Positions 6,959-12,580 of a DNA stretch of 12,644 nucleotides are shown here, in pieces. The notes under the pieces are model-generated. The model saw only the letters and a program-made list of their open reading frames with translations, was not told the DNA's origin and did no database searches. The stretch lies in NCBI GenBank assembly GCA_900542615.1, contig UQOG01000050.1, positions 1 to 12,644 of the forward strand. Reading direction: 5' to 3'. Position 1 is the stretch's first letter. The number at the start of each line of letters is the position of its first letter. The position numbers and the translations under genes are program-made. Origin of the DNA: an uncultured Eubacteriales bacterium. Lineage in GTDB: Bacteria > Bacillota > Clostridia > Christensenellales > CAG-138.

Positions 6959-6984
6959 TGCAGGGGCGCCGGCGCGCCCCTGCA
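6959..6984. repeat. Perfect 11-bp palindrome, CAGGGGC type
   Basis: TGCAGGGGCGC (6959-6969), loop CGGC, GCGCCCCTGCA (6974-6984). It shares CAGGGGC/GCCCCTG arms with the hairpin 7 nt upstream, suggesting two units of a REP-like element. Confidence 0.65.
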
Positions 6985-7060
6985 AGTCTACTGGGGCAAG
7001 GGAACAAGCCCAGGGACGCCGTCGCAAAAACCCACAGCCCAACCAAAACCGCCAAAATCC

Positions 7061-7095
7061 ACAAAAAAAGGGGGGAAAGCAAGCGCTTCCCCCTT
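7061..7095 (-). terminator. Terminator of the secreted paralogue
   Basis: On the minus strand AAGGGGGAAGC (from 7095-7085) pairs with GCTTTCCCCCCTT (7080-7068), with small bulges around GCTT. A T7 run (complement of 7063-7069) overlaps the stem end. It lies about 20 nt after the stop of the 7115-8041 gene. Confidence 0.8.
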
Positions 7096-7114
7096 GTATG
7101 GGTGCATTAAGCGA

Positions 7115-8041
7115 TCAATCGCTGGTAAACAGGGGTTTGGTGGCGGCCTCCCAGGTGATGGTAGCCTCGTCCTGGAAGGAGAAGCCGAAGGCTTGGGCGA
7201 TATTTTCATCGCTCATGCACATAGTTCCGTTGGCAATGGAATCCTGCAGGCCGGCGGCATCGCCGCCGCCCAACCAGGCCAGCAGGGATTCTCCTGCGCC
7301 GGGAGCAAAGGCAGGGGCCTGGGTGTCAGCCTCCTGGAAGGCGTCGGCATAGTCGGCGCTGGAGGCGATAAAATCGGTGACGATGGACTTGTTATCCAGC
7401 AGGAACATACCGGCCACCAGGTTGGACTGGGCGGTTTCCCGGAAGGTGATGATCCGCTGGGCCACTCCGTCGGGGCCATCGGCGATGGTAACGTCATAGG
7501 GGCCGATCTGGAAAGCATCCGACAGGGGGATCTCCACAGCGACCTGGGCGGAGACCTGGACGGTTTCCGTATCCAGGCAGCGGCCGGACAGCACCGGGGT
7601 AGGGGAAATATGCCGGGTACCCAGCCAGGGATGGGAATAGAAGCCATCCTCCCGGAAGCAGCCGGGCTCCTGGCCGGTATAGGAATAGTAATAGGCGCCG
7701 GTATCCAGATCCCCCACCGGGATGGTGACGGAGGTAGGCACATTGCCTAGGGCAGTGGTTTGGATTTGCACCACCGCATGGTCCCGCACAGCCTGGGAAG
7801 GCTGGCGCACCTCCAGGCGCACGGCCCAGTAAACGTCCACGCCGTTGGCGGCCTGGGCGCTGTTGGCGGGGATGTAGTCATACAGGCCCTTTTCCTTGGT
7901 CACCAGGGCATACTTGATCACCTGGACGGAATAGCCGAAGTCGGCGGTCAGCTCCTCCAGGGTGGGGGAGACTTGGGCAAAAGCGGCGGCGGGCAGGCAC
8001 AGCAGGAGGGCCGCCAGCAAAAAGGCCAAGAATTTTTTCAT
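7115..8041 (-). CDS. Secreted paralogue of the surface protein, no wall anchor
   Basis: The 308-residue product has a signal peptide (1-22, cleavage likely after AFA). The body follows the paralogue at 5229-6218 from end to end: FGYSVQVIK (35-43), NGVDVYWAVRL (66-76), GAYYYS (115-120), RCLDT (154-158), MSDENIAQAFGF (276-287), TWEAATKP (296-303). It stops at FTSD exactly where the paralogue continues into its IPKTG sorting signal, so this form should be released or held by a partner. Cys155 of the RCLDT motif is the only cysteine in both mature proteins outside the signal region, apart from Cys128 and Cys275 here. AAAGGAG (8054-8060) lies 12 nt before the ATG, a long spacing. Function unknown; codons are more GC-rich than in the anchored copy. 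Confidence 0.85.
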   Translation of the reverse strand: MKKFLAFLLAALLLCLPAAAFAQVSPTLEELTADFGYSVQVIKYALVTKEKGLYDYIPANSAQAANGVDVYWAVRLEVRQPSQAVRDHAVVQIQTTALGNVPTSVTIPVGDLDTGAYYYSYTGQEPGCFREDGFYSHPWLGTRHISPTPVLSGRCLDTETVQVSAQVAVEIPLSDAFQIGPYDVTIADGPDGVAQRIITFRETAQSNLVAGMFLLDNKSIVTDFIASSADYADAFQEADTQAPAFAPGAGESLLAWLGGGDAAGLQDSIANGTMCMSDENIAQAFGFSFQDEATITWEAATKPLFTSD

Positions 8042-8136
8042 GGTAAAAAAGTGCTCCTTTCCGGCGGCCCAAGGGGACCGCCTACAGTGGAAACAGGATG
8101 GGACAGAGCCTATCCTGCCAAACGATGCTACTTATC
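8042..8136 (-). promoter_or_regulatory. Structured leader of the secreted paralogue
   Basis: Between the predicted start (near 8137) and the ATG lie two hairpins. CAGGATGGG (8094-8102) pairs with CCTATCCTG (8109-8117), with one wobble. GGCGGCCC (8063-8070) pairs with GGACCGCC (8075-8082), with one mismatch. The second lies just before the Shine-Dalgarno and could modulate access to it. No known riboswitch was recognised. Confidence 0.35.
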
Positions 8137-8143
8137 TATAATA

Positions 8144-8172
8144 ATTATACCACAGCCCCACCCTATAAACAA
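8144..8172 (-). promoter_or_regulatory. Promoter of the secreted paralogue
   Basis: On the minus strand TTGTTT (8167-8172) and a perfect TATAAT (8144-8149) are 17 nt apart. The -35 falls in the T-rich tail of the terminator of the upstream TetR gene. Confidence 0.65.
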
Positions 8173-8202
8173 CACAAAGGAGCCCCAGGGTCCCGGGGCT
8201 CC
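8166..8202 (-). terminator. Terminator of the TetR-type gene
   Basis: On the minus strand GGAGCCCC (8202-8195) pairs with GGGGCTCC (8186-8179) around an 8-nt loop. TTTGTGTTGTTT (complement of 8167-8178) follows. It starts 24 nt after the TetR-type stop. Confidence 0.75.
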
Positions 8203-8226
8203 GCCGTGGAAAGGGATAAGGCTTGC

Positions 8227-8841
8227 CTATGCCACCGTTTGCAAAAGCTCCACGGTAAGCTGGGCCATCTGTCCGGGGGTTTCCTTGCAGCCGGATAGCA
8301 CCCATTGCCGCACCAGGGCGAAGAGGGCGCCGGAAATGAAGGTGACCCGCCAGGAGGAAGGGGCCAGATCCAGGCTTCGGGCGATGCAGGCATCGCACAC
8401 CTGGGTGCAGCGGCCGAGGAATTCCGGCCGCACATGGCAGGCCAGCAGCAGATCCAGGTATAGGCCGTGGCGCCGCGCCAAAATGAACAGCTGGACGAAC
8501 CACTGGGCCTTTTCTTCCATATCCGCATGGGCGGGATATGCATCCAATAACTGGGAGAGGGCCTGGAAAAAGGTCGCTTCCAGCTGATCCAAAATGTCCT
8601 CCACATCTCGGAAATGGGAATAGGGGGTGGAACGCCCCACATCTGCCCGGCGGCAGACCTCACGCATGGTGATCTGACTTAAAGGCTCCTCCTTCATGAG
8701 CAAAAGCAAAGCCGCTTGCAATCGTTGGCGGGTTTTGCGGATCCGGCGATCCGTACCTATGTTCTCATCGGGACAGATGGGATCAAAGTTTAGCGGACCG
8801 CTGATTGCGGATTCGAGGGAAGGAACTTGATAGTCGGGCAT
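8227..8841 (-). CDS. TetR/AcrR-family transcriptional regulator
   Basis: The 204-residue protein is a one-domain DNA-binding repressor type. The N-terminal helix-turn-helix (about 34-80) shows RQRLQAALLLLMKEEPL, then ITMREVCRRADVGRSTPYSHF (58-77), the typical TetR pattern with the Y/F-x-HF recognition-helix end. The rest (about 85-204) is all-helical and should bind a ligand and dimerise; ligand unknown. The start is ATG 8841, preceded by AAAAGGAGG with 7-nt spacing; longer in-frame starts have no ribosome site. Residues 1-30 form an unusual extension before the domain. It is divergent from the XRE-type gene, and operator-like repeats lie over its own promoter, so autoregulation is likely (inference). 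No efflux pump or enzyme target is adjacent. Confidence 0.88.
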   Translation of the reverse strand: MPDYQVPSLESAISGPLNFDPICPDENIGTDRRIRKTRQRLQAALLLLMKEEPLSQITMREVCRRADVGRSTPYSHFRDVEDILDQLEATFFQALSQLLDAYPAHADMEEKAQWFVQLFILARRHGLYLDLLLACHVRPEFLGRCTQVCDACIARSLDLAPSSWRVTFISGALFALVRQWVLSGCKETPGQMAQLTVELLQTVA

Positions 8842-8925
8842 AGAAAGGCCTCCTTTTGAAAATAAGATAATTGGCTTGTCGGATTCCCGCCATGGAAATG
8901 TACATATAACACTAAATATAATAGT

Positions 8926-8954
8926 ATAATACACAAATTAGGACGGTACGTCAA
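8926..8954 (-). promoter_or_regulatory. Promoter of the TetR-type gene
   Basis: On the minus strand TTGACG (8949-8954) and TATTAT (8926-8931) are exactly 17 nt apart. The predicted leader to ATG 8841 is about 78 nt. Confidence 0.7.
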
Positions 8955-8995
8955 GAAAAAAAGGTTCTAGTTTGTTTTACAATTTCAATTTGTGT
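8931..8995. promoter_or_regulatory. Candidate TetR operator repeats
   Basis: ACACAAATT (8931-8939) lies between the -35 and -10 of the TetR-type promoter. Its exact inverted copy AATTTGTGT (8987-8995) lies by the divergent promoter. The second copy is also part of an imperfect 15-bp palindrome, ACAATTTCAATTTGT (8979-8993). Position and symmetry suit a repressor controlling both directions. Binding is not shown. Confidence 0.4.
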
Positions 8996-9004
8996 TGATA
9001 CAGT
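8976..9004 (+). promoter_or_regulatory. Candidate promoter of the XRE-type gene
   Basis: TTTACA (8976-8981) and TACAGT (8999-9004) are 17 nt apart, start near 9011. The -10 is imperfect. The region contains the palindrome at 8979-8993. Confidence 0.45.
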
Positions 9005-9094
9005 AATAACCAAGACATTATCATGCCCTATATAGAATAATGGCCGCAGAACAAAGGAGGGAAAGGGCCGGGAAGGAGGAAAGCCGGAGCACCC

Positions 9095-9580
9095 ATGGAA
9101 CTAGCAGAAAAAGTATTTGGAAAGCGGATCAAGCAGCTGCGCAAACAGCACAGGCTGACCCAAAGCGAATTGGGAGAGATGGTGGGCCTGACCCAGCAAT
9201 CCATTACGGCCTGGGAGACCGGCCGGACCTATCCGGATGTATATACCTTAATCCGCCTGGCGATGCTGTATGAAGTATCCGTAGACTGGCTGCTGGGCCT
9301 AACGGAAACGTCGGAGCCCAGCCCCATGCTGCTGCGCCGCAGCTGCGGAATCAGGCGGGAAAATCGCTGGGAATGGCAGCTGTCGCCGGAGCTGCGCCAA
9401 GCTATTTTGGAACTGGTCCGGGGCGAGGCCAGGGAAACCCTGCAGGACCCCAGCATCGCCACCCAGCTATCCCCAAACTTGGTGGAAACCCTGCTCCGCC
9501 GGCTTTACGCGGCGGATCAATCGATATCCGGCACAACCTGTGCCGGCGGGGAATCCAGCGCGGAAGGGGAGCGCAAATAG
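9095..9580 (+). CDS. XRE-family (Cro/CI-type) transcriptional regulator
   Basis: The 161-residue protein carries an N-terminal helix-turn-helix of the XRE type (about 8-67). FGKRIKQLRKQHRLTQSELG is followed by GLTQQSITAWETGR, ending in the common VSVDWLLGLT. Residues 70-161 have no recognised domain; 95-115 are probably helical. The ATG has GGAG (9084-9087) 7 nt upstream, with a stronger AAGGAGG (9072-9078) too far away. The last 64 nt overlap the 3' end of the E2-like gene on the opposite strand. Target unknown; such regulators often control themselves or a neighbour. Confidence 0.85.
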   Translation: MELAEKVFGKRIKQLRKQHRLTQSELGEMVGLTQQSITAWETGRTYPDVYTLIRLAMLYEVSVDWLLGLTETSEPSPMLLRRSCGIRRENRWEWQLSPELRQAILELVRGEARETLQDPSIATQLSPNLVETLLRRLYAADQSISGTTCAGGESSAEGERK

Positions 9581-10386
9581 GACTTGACCAGCTTAAGGGC
9601 GGAGGCGTAGTAGAAGCCGTCGCAAATGCGTTCATCCGTCACGAAGGTGTAGTCGATATACTTGCGGGGGAGCACGGAGCCGTCCGCCTGTAATTCCATA
9701 GCCTTACGTTTGGCCCCGAAACTGCAAAATACGGGCACATTGCCAAAGTCATAGAGGTGATGGAAAATGGGCGGAATTCCTAAGCTTCCCATGCTGGTAA
9801 TATATAGAGAGCCGTGAAATGGGCTAACAGCCAACAGCTTTTGCGGTATCAGGCCAAAATAATCCAGCAGGTTCAATAACCACACCACGAACTTTAGCAG
9901 CAATCCCGGAATATAGTTGAGAACCCGGGCTGTGTCGTCAAAGCTGCTATCCGCCTGCTTATTCTTCTGGATCTCCCCGTTGAGGATGGCGTATACCTCC
10001 GCCGCGGTAGCCGTAGGCGGAAATTCCACCTTGATGACCGTATCCGGGGAATCGGCGGACATTTCCTTTTTCACGGTGATCATCACCAGGATGTTCTTGC
10101 GGGCAAATACCTTTTGCCCGCCGATGAACCGGTTGATTCCCGGCTTTTGGGACACCGCCCGCACATAGGCCGCTAAAAATACATGCAGGATCCCGAAATC
10201 ATCCAAGCCTTCCCGCCGTTTTTCGTGGATATATTGTTCCATGGGGGTGATTTCCACGCTGCCCCGCAGGAAGTTGGAAGCGGTGTTTCGGGTCTTCATA
10301 ATATAGGGGGAGATTCGGTCGATGGGGTTGCCGGTACGGATCCGGCGGCCCTCGCTGCGATCCCCAAAGCGACGTTTGTATTCCAT
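9517..10386 (-). CDS. Standalone 2-oxoacid dehydrogenase E2-like (CAT-fold) protein
   Basis: The 289-residue protein resembles the acyltransferase core of E2 subunits but has no lipoyl or peripheral-binding domain. Core signs are NRFIGGQKVFARKNI (85-99), the strand region SPFHGSLYITSMGSLG (188-203), and the C-terminal DERICDGFYYASALK (251-265). The last matches the E2/chloramphenicol-acetyltransferase HxxxDG motif, except that the catalytic His is Glu252; Asp256 and Gly257 remain. A long hydrophobic stretch (about 157-182, GLLLKFVVWLLNLLDYFGLI) is atypical for soluble E2 and could touch the membrane. Normal E2 transacylation is therefore doubtful. It could be an acyltransferase with altered chemistry or a binding protein. 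GGAG (10395-10398) is 8 nt from the ATG. No E1 or E3 genes are adjacent. Confidence 0.8.
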   Translation of the reverse strand: MEYKRRFGDRSEGRRIRTGNPIDRISPYIMKTRNTASNFLRGSVEITPMEQYIHEKRREGLDDFGILHVFLAAYVRAVSQKPGINRFIGGQKVFARKNILVMITVKKEMSADSPDTVIKVEFPPTATAAEVYAILNGEIQKNKQADSSFDDTARVLNYIPGLLLKFVVWLLNLLDYFGLIPQKLLAVSPFHGSLYITSMGSLGIPPIFHHLYDFGNVPVFCSFGAKRKAMELQADGSVLPRKYIDYTFVTDERICDGFYYASALKLVKSYLRSPSALDSPPAQVVPDID

Positions 10387-10428
10387 GCTGTAAACTCCGT
10401 TATATTGCGTCTGATTCTTATTGTAGTT

Positions 10429-10457
10429 ATTTTATCCTGAATGGGCGCATATGTCAA
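10429..10457 (-). promoter_or_regulatory. Promoter of the E2-like gene
   Basis: On the minus strand a consensus TTGACA (10452-10457) and TAAAAT (10429-10434) are exactly 17 nt apart. This is the best-matching promoter in the window, giving a leader of about 35 nt. Confidence 0.8.
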
Positions 10458-10575
10458 ATCCCGTCTGCGCATAGGGAAAACCTGCTGTATTTGGAAAGAA
10501 ATTCACCAGAATATCCGTATTCAAGACATGTTTTTTGGTTTTATGACAAGTCGCTTCTGTTTTGCAGGGGATTCA

Positions 10576-10584
10576 TGTTATAAT
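10576..10584 (+). promoter_or_regulatory. Extended -10 promoter of the double-HExxH gene
   Basis: TGTTATAAT (10576-10584) is an extended -10 with a perfect TATAAT. No good -35 is seen at the right distance. Transcription would start near 10591, so the in-frame ATG at 10586 would lie upstream of the RNA 5' end and the ATG at 10619 is favoured. Confidence 0.6.
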
Positions 10585-10618
10585 AATGGAAACACTTCAG
10601 AGCAGGGAAGAAACGATT

Positions 10619-12133
10619 ATGCATGAAACCCTTTACAAACAAAAAAAGGAACCATTGGCACAACCGCTGGACCCCCAATCCTTGGACCAGGGCCTGGCCC
10701 GGCACCAGGTAGGGCAATACATGCAGGCTGCCCTGGAAAGCGAGCAGCGGCGGCCCTTGGATTTGCCTGCGGCCATGCGGGAGAAGATGGAAAGCCGATT
10801 TGGCCGGGATTTTTCCGGCGTCCAATTTATCCAGTCCGACCTGCCCCGGAAGATGGGGGCGGACGCGGTGGCCCAGGGCAACCTGATCCGGTTTGCGCCG
10901 GGGGCCTTTTCCCAAACTGAAAGCGGGGAGCGGCTATTGTCCCACGAGCTGGCCCATGTGATCCAGCAGAGCCAGGGCGCGGCCATGGACGGGGCGTCCA
11001 ATATGCCCTACTACGACGCCGGGGCGGAGCATGCGGCGGACACCATGGCCCAGCAGGCCATGGACGGGACCCTTTCCTTGGGGGAGGCGCCCCAGCCCCT
11101 CAGCGCCCCCGCCGCCGGCCAGGCGCCCATGCTGGGCAACCGGCTGTTCAACCGGCTGCGCCAGAAATTCTCCGGCTGGTTTGGGAAGGGGAGCACGCCG
11201 GTGGGCGCATCCCCCACCGAGGTGAGCCAGGCCCAGCTGGGCGCCAACATGTACAACCCCACCAACGACACCGCCTTGGAGGGCAAGCTCAAAGGCATTC
11301 GCGACGCGACCACGCTCCAGGAAGCCCAGGACGCCTTTGGCCGCGCCAGCGGCAACAATATTCGAGGCCAGATTCCGGAGGGGGTATCCCTGAACTCCGC
11401 CAAGCGCCGGCTCAAGGCCATGACCCGCATCACCCATGATTTTCCCCAGCTGGCAGGCCGGATCGGCGTCTTTAACACCACCAGATCCGAGGGCACCATG
11501 ATGTCCGCCGGCAGCACCTTCAGCAGCGGCTCCTCCAGCATTTCCTGGAATCCCGACGAAATGGGTTCCGGCGTCGGCAATAAGCTAGTCCGCATTGGCA
11601 CCGGCTGGATGGACAGCCTGGTGGACTTTTCCGCCGCCAATAAACGCTATGACGGGGTGCATGAATTGGGGCATGTGCTCAATTCCCTTTTGATCGAGCA
11701 GCGGCTGGCGGGCAAAGGCGAAGGCTTAAAAGACGTGGATTGGAGCGGGAACATTACCGCTCAGGACTTGATCCAGGAGGCCTTGCAGGGGGTGGCGTCC
11801 CAAAACACCAAGACCGGCCGCAAGCTGCGCAAATATATCGATAAGCACGGGGAGGGACCCGCAGGCAAACGGAAATTGAACCTGGCAAACGATGTGAAAA
11901 GGGCCGATGACGAGGTGGATACCTCTACCACCCAATATAAGCACCGGCATCAGCTGAGAAAAATGGGCCTCACCTCGAGATATGGGGCCAGCGACGCCGG
12001 CGAAATGTTCGCCGAAGCCTTTGCCGACGTATACGAAAAGGGCGAAAAGGCCAACCCTCTCAGCAAGGAGATCGTCCGCCTGACAAAGGGCAGGCTGGCA
12101 GGCCCCGCTCCCGGCGCTGCCGCCGCTGGGTAA
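10619..12133 (+). CDS. DUF4157 (eCIS core) protein with second HELGH peptidase domain
   Basis: The 504-residue protein has two metallopeptidase-type motifs. Residues about 47-145 match the eCIS-core domain DUF4157: LPAAMREKMESRFGRDFSGV (49-68), a GNLIRFAPG strand (87-95), HELAHVIQQ (109-117) and AEHAADTMA (136-144), with E137 a possible third ligand. A Pro/Ala/Gly linker (about 157-205) follows. The C-terminal part (about 206-490) has HELGHVLN (348-355) and SRYGASDAGEMFAEAFADVY (453-472). That arrangement is seen in HExxH peptidases of phage-head, toxin and lethal-factor-like proteins; E462 would be the third zinc ligand. There is no signal peptide or membrane segment, so it is cytosolic or carried by a non-Sec machine. 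DUF4157 proteins are associated with extracellular contractile injection systems as cargo or processing peptidases; effector status here is inference. AGGGA (10604-10608) lies 10 nt before the ATG. The last codons and stop lie inside a repeat. Confidence 0.85.
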   Translation: MHETLYKQKKEPLAQPLDPQSLDQGLARHQVGQYMQAALESEQRRPLDLPAAMREKMESRFGRDFSGVQFIQSDLPRKMGADAVAQGNLIRFAPGAFSQTESGERLLSHELAHVIQQSQGAAMDGASNMPYYDAGAEHAADTMAQQAMDGTLSLGEAPQPLSAPAAGQAPMLGNRLFNRLRQKFSGWFGKGSTPVGASPTEVSQAQLGANMYNPTNDTALEGKLKGIRDATTLQEAQDAFGRASGNNIRGQIPEGVSLNSAKRRLKAMTRITHDFPQLAGRIGVFNTTRSEGTMMSAGSTFSSGSSSISWNPDEMGSGVGNKLVRIGTGWMDSLVDFSAANKRYDGVHELGHVLNSLLIEQRLAGKGEGLKDVDWSGNITAQDLIQEALQGVASQNTKTGRKLRKYIDKHGEGPAGKRKLNLANDVKRADDEVDTSTTQYKHRHQLRKMGLTSRYGASDAGEMFAEAFADVYEKGEKANPLSKEIVRLTKGRLAGPAPGAAAAG

Positions 12134-12182
12134 CGGCGCTTGCCGTCGGGGCGCTGCCCCGGATCCCGTTGGGGGCTCTGCC
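12119..12182 (+). repeat. 64-nt direct repeat, copy 1
   Basis: It starts GCCGCCGCTGGGTAACGGCG and matches the copy at 12581-12644 at 63 of 64 positions (a G at 12153 is T in copy 2). It spans the last four codons and the stop of the preceding gene and runs into the tandem array. Confidence 0.85.
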
Positions 12183-12265
12183 CCGGACCCCGTTGGGGGC
12201 TCTGCCCCGGACCCCGCCGGGGCGCTGCCCCGGACCCCGTTGGGGGCTCTGCCCCCAAACCCCTG
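12148..12265 (+). repeat. Tandem array of a 23-24 nt GC-rich unit
   Basis: Five units start at 12148, 12172, 12196, 12219 and 12243. Each begins GGGGC-(T/G)CT-GCCCC, a 5-bp hairpin with a 3-nt loop, followed by about ten nt of the type GGACCCCGTTG. The last unit is degenerate. Variants of this motif are familiar from intergenic DNA of GC-rich gut Clostridia. Open frames across it are products of the periodicity. Confidence 0.85.
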
Positions 12266-12286
12266 CCCGCTTTTGAAAAAAGCGGG
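12266..12286. repeat. CCCGCTTTT palindrome at the end of the array
   Basis: CCCGCTTTT (12266-12274), loop GAA, AAAAGCGGG (12278-12286). The T-run is within the stem, so it is not a standard terminator. It could still pause polymerase or be the fixed end of the repeat element. Confidence 0.5.
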
Positions 12287-12330
12287 GGAAAACCAGCTGG
12301 AAAACTCTTCCGGCCTTTCAACGGAATATG

Positions 12331-12367
12331 CCGGCCCGCCGCTCATCGGGAGCGGCGGGCTGGTTTT
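12331..12367 (+). terminator. Probable terminator downstream of the double-HExxH gene
   Basis: A 14-bp stem, CCG plus GCCCGCCGCTC (12331-12344), pairs with GAGCGGCGGGC plus TGG (12350-12363, one wobble) around ATCGG. TTTTG follows. The T-run is short, so strength is uncertain. The repeat array lies between it and the gene. Confidence 0.6.
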
Positions 12368-12580
12368 GTGGGCGAAAAGCGGGACGGAAGAACGGGTGCA
12401 TCATCCGAAGGGACGGAAAAACCGCAGCGGATCGGGGGGGGGCGGCGGCGTAGCCCCTGCGGGAACCCGCTACCCCACGCCAGCTGCGCCCCGGCGGCCG
12501 TAGGCCGGTTGCCCGGGGGGAAGTAGTAAGCCGCTTTGGCGGCAACGCACAACGACCATTGGGAAGTGCGGGAGCCGAGC
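12368..12580. other. Non-coding spacer between repeat copies
   Basis: No gene with a ribosome site is seen. The part from about 12520 to 12580 is compositionally more balanced and holds a GCCGC-TTTG-GCGGC hairpin (12530-12543). It may belong to the same mobile repeat as the flanking copies. Confidence 0.45.

Larger units (their letters stand above)
6443..7060. other. GC-rich palindrome-dense intergenic region
   Basis: There are over 600 nt without a supportable gene between the two paralogues. Frames are open on both strands only because stop codons are rare at this GC content. Their products are low-complexity Gly/Pro/Arg/Ala strings with no ribosome sites. At least five strong palindromes are scattered here and listed separately. 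No remnant of a third paralogue was recognised. Confidence 0.6.

Noticed and set aside
6322..7750. Several long open frames on both strands between and over the paralogues
   Set aside because: Products are Gly/Pro/Arg-rich strings without family resemblance, overlap each other on both strands, and lack ribosome sites. They are by-products of high GC or shadows of the 7115-8041 gene.
10562..10618. Upstream TTG (10562) or ATG (10586) as start of the double-HExxH gene
   Set aside because: Both lie before the transcription start predicted from the extended -10 at 10576-10584, and neither has a ribosome site at proper spacing.
12148..12265. CRISPR array
   Set aside because: The units are head to tail without unique spacers, and no cas genes are present.
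12140..12526. 128-residue open frame with repeats of the type CPGPRWGL
   Set aside because: It is the translation of the 23-24 nt tandem array. The periodicity comes from DNA repeats, it has no ribosome site, and it runs through a terminator-like hairpin.
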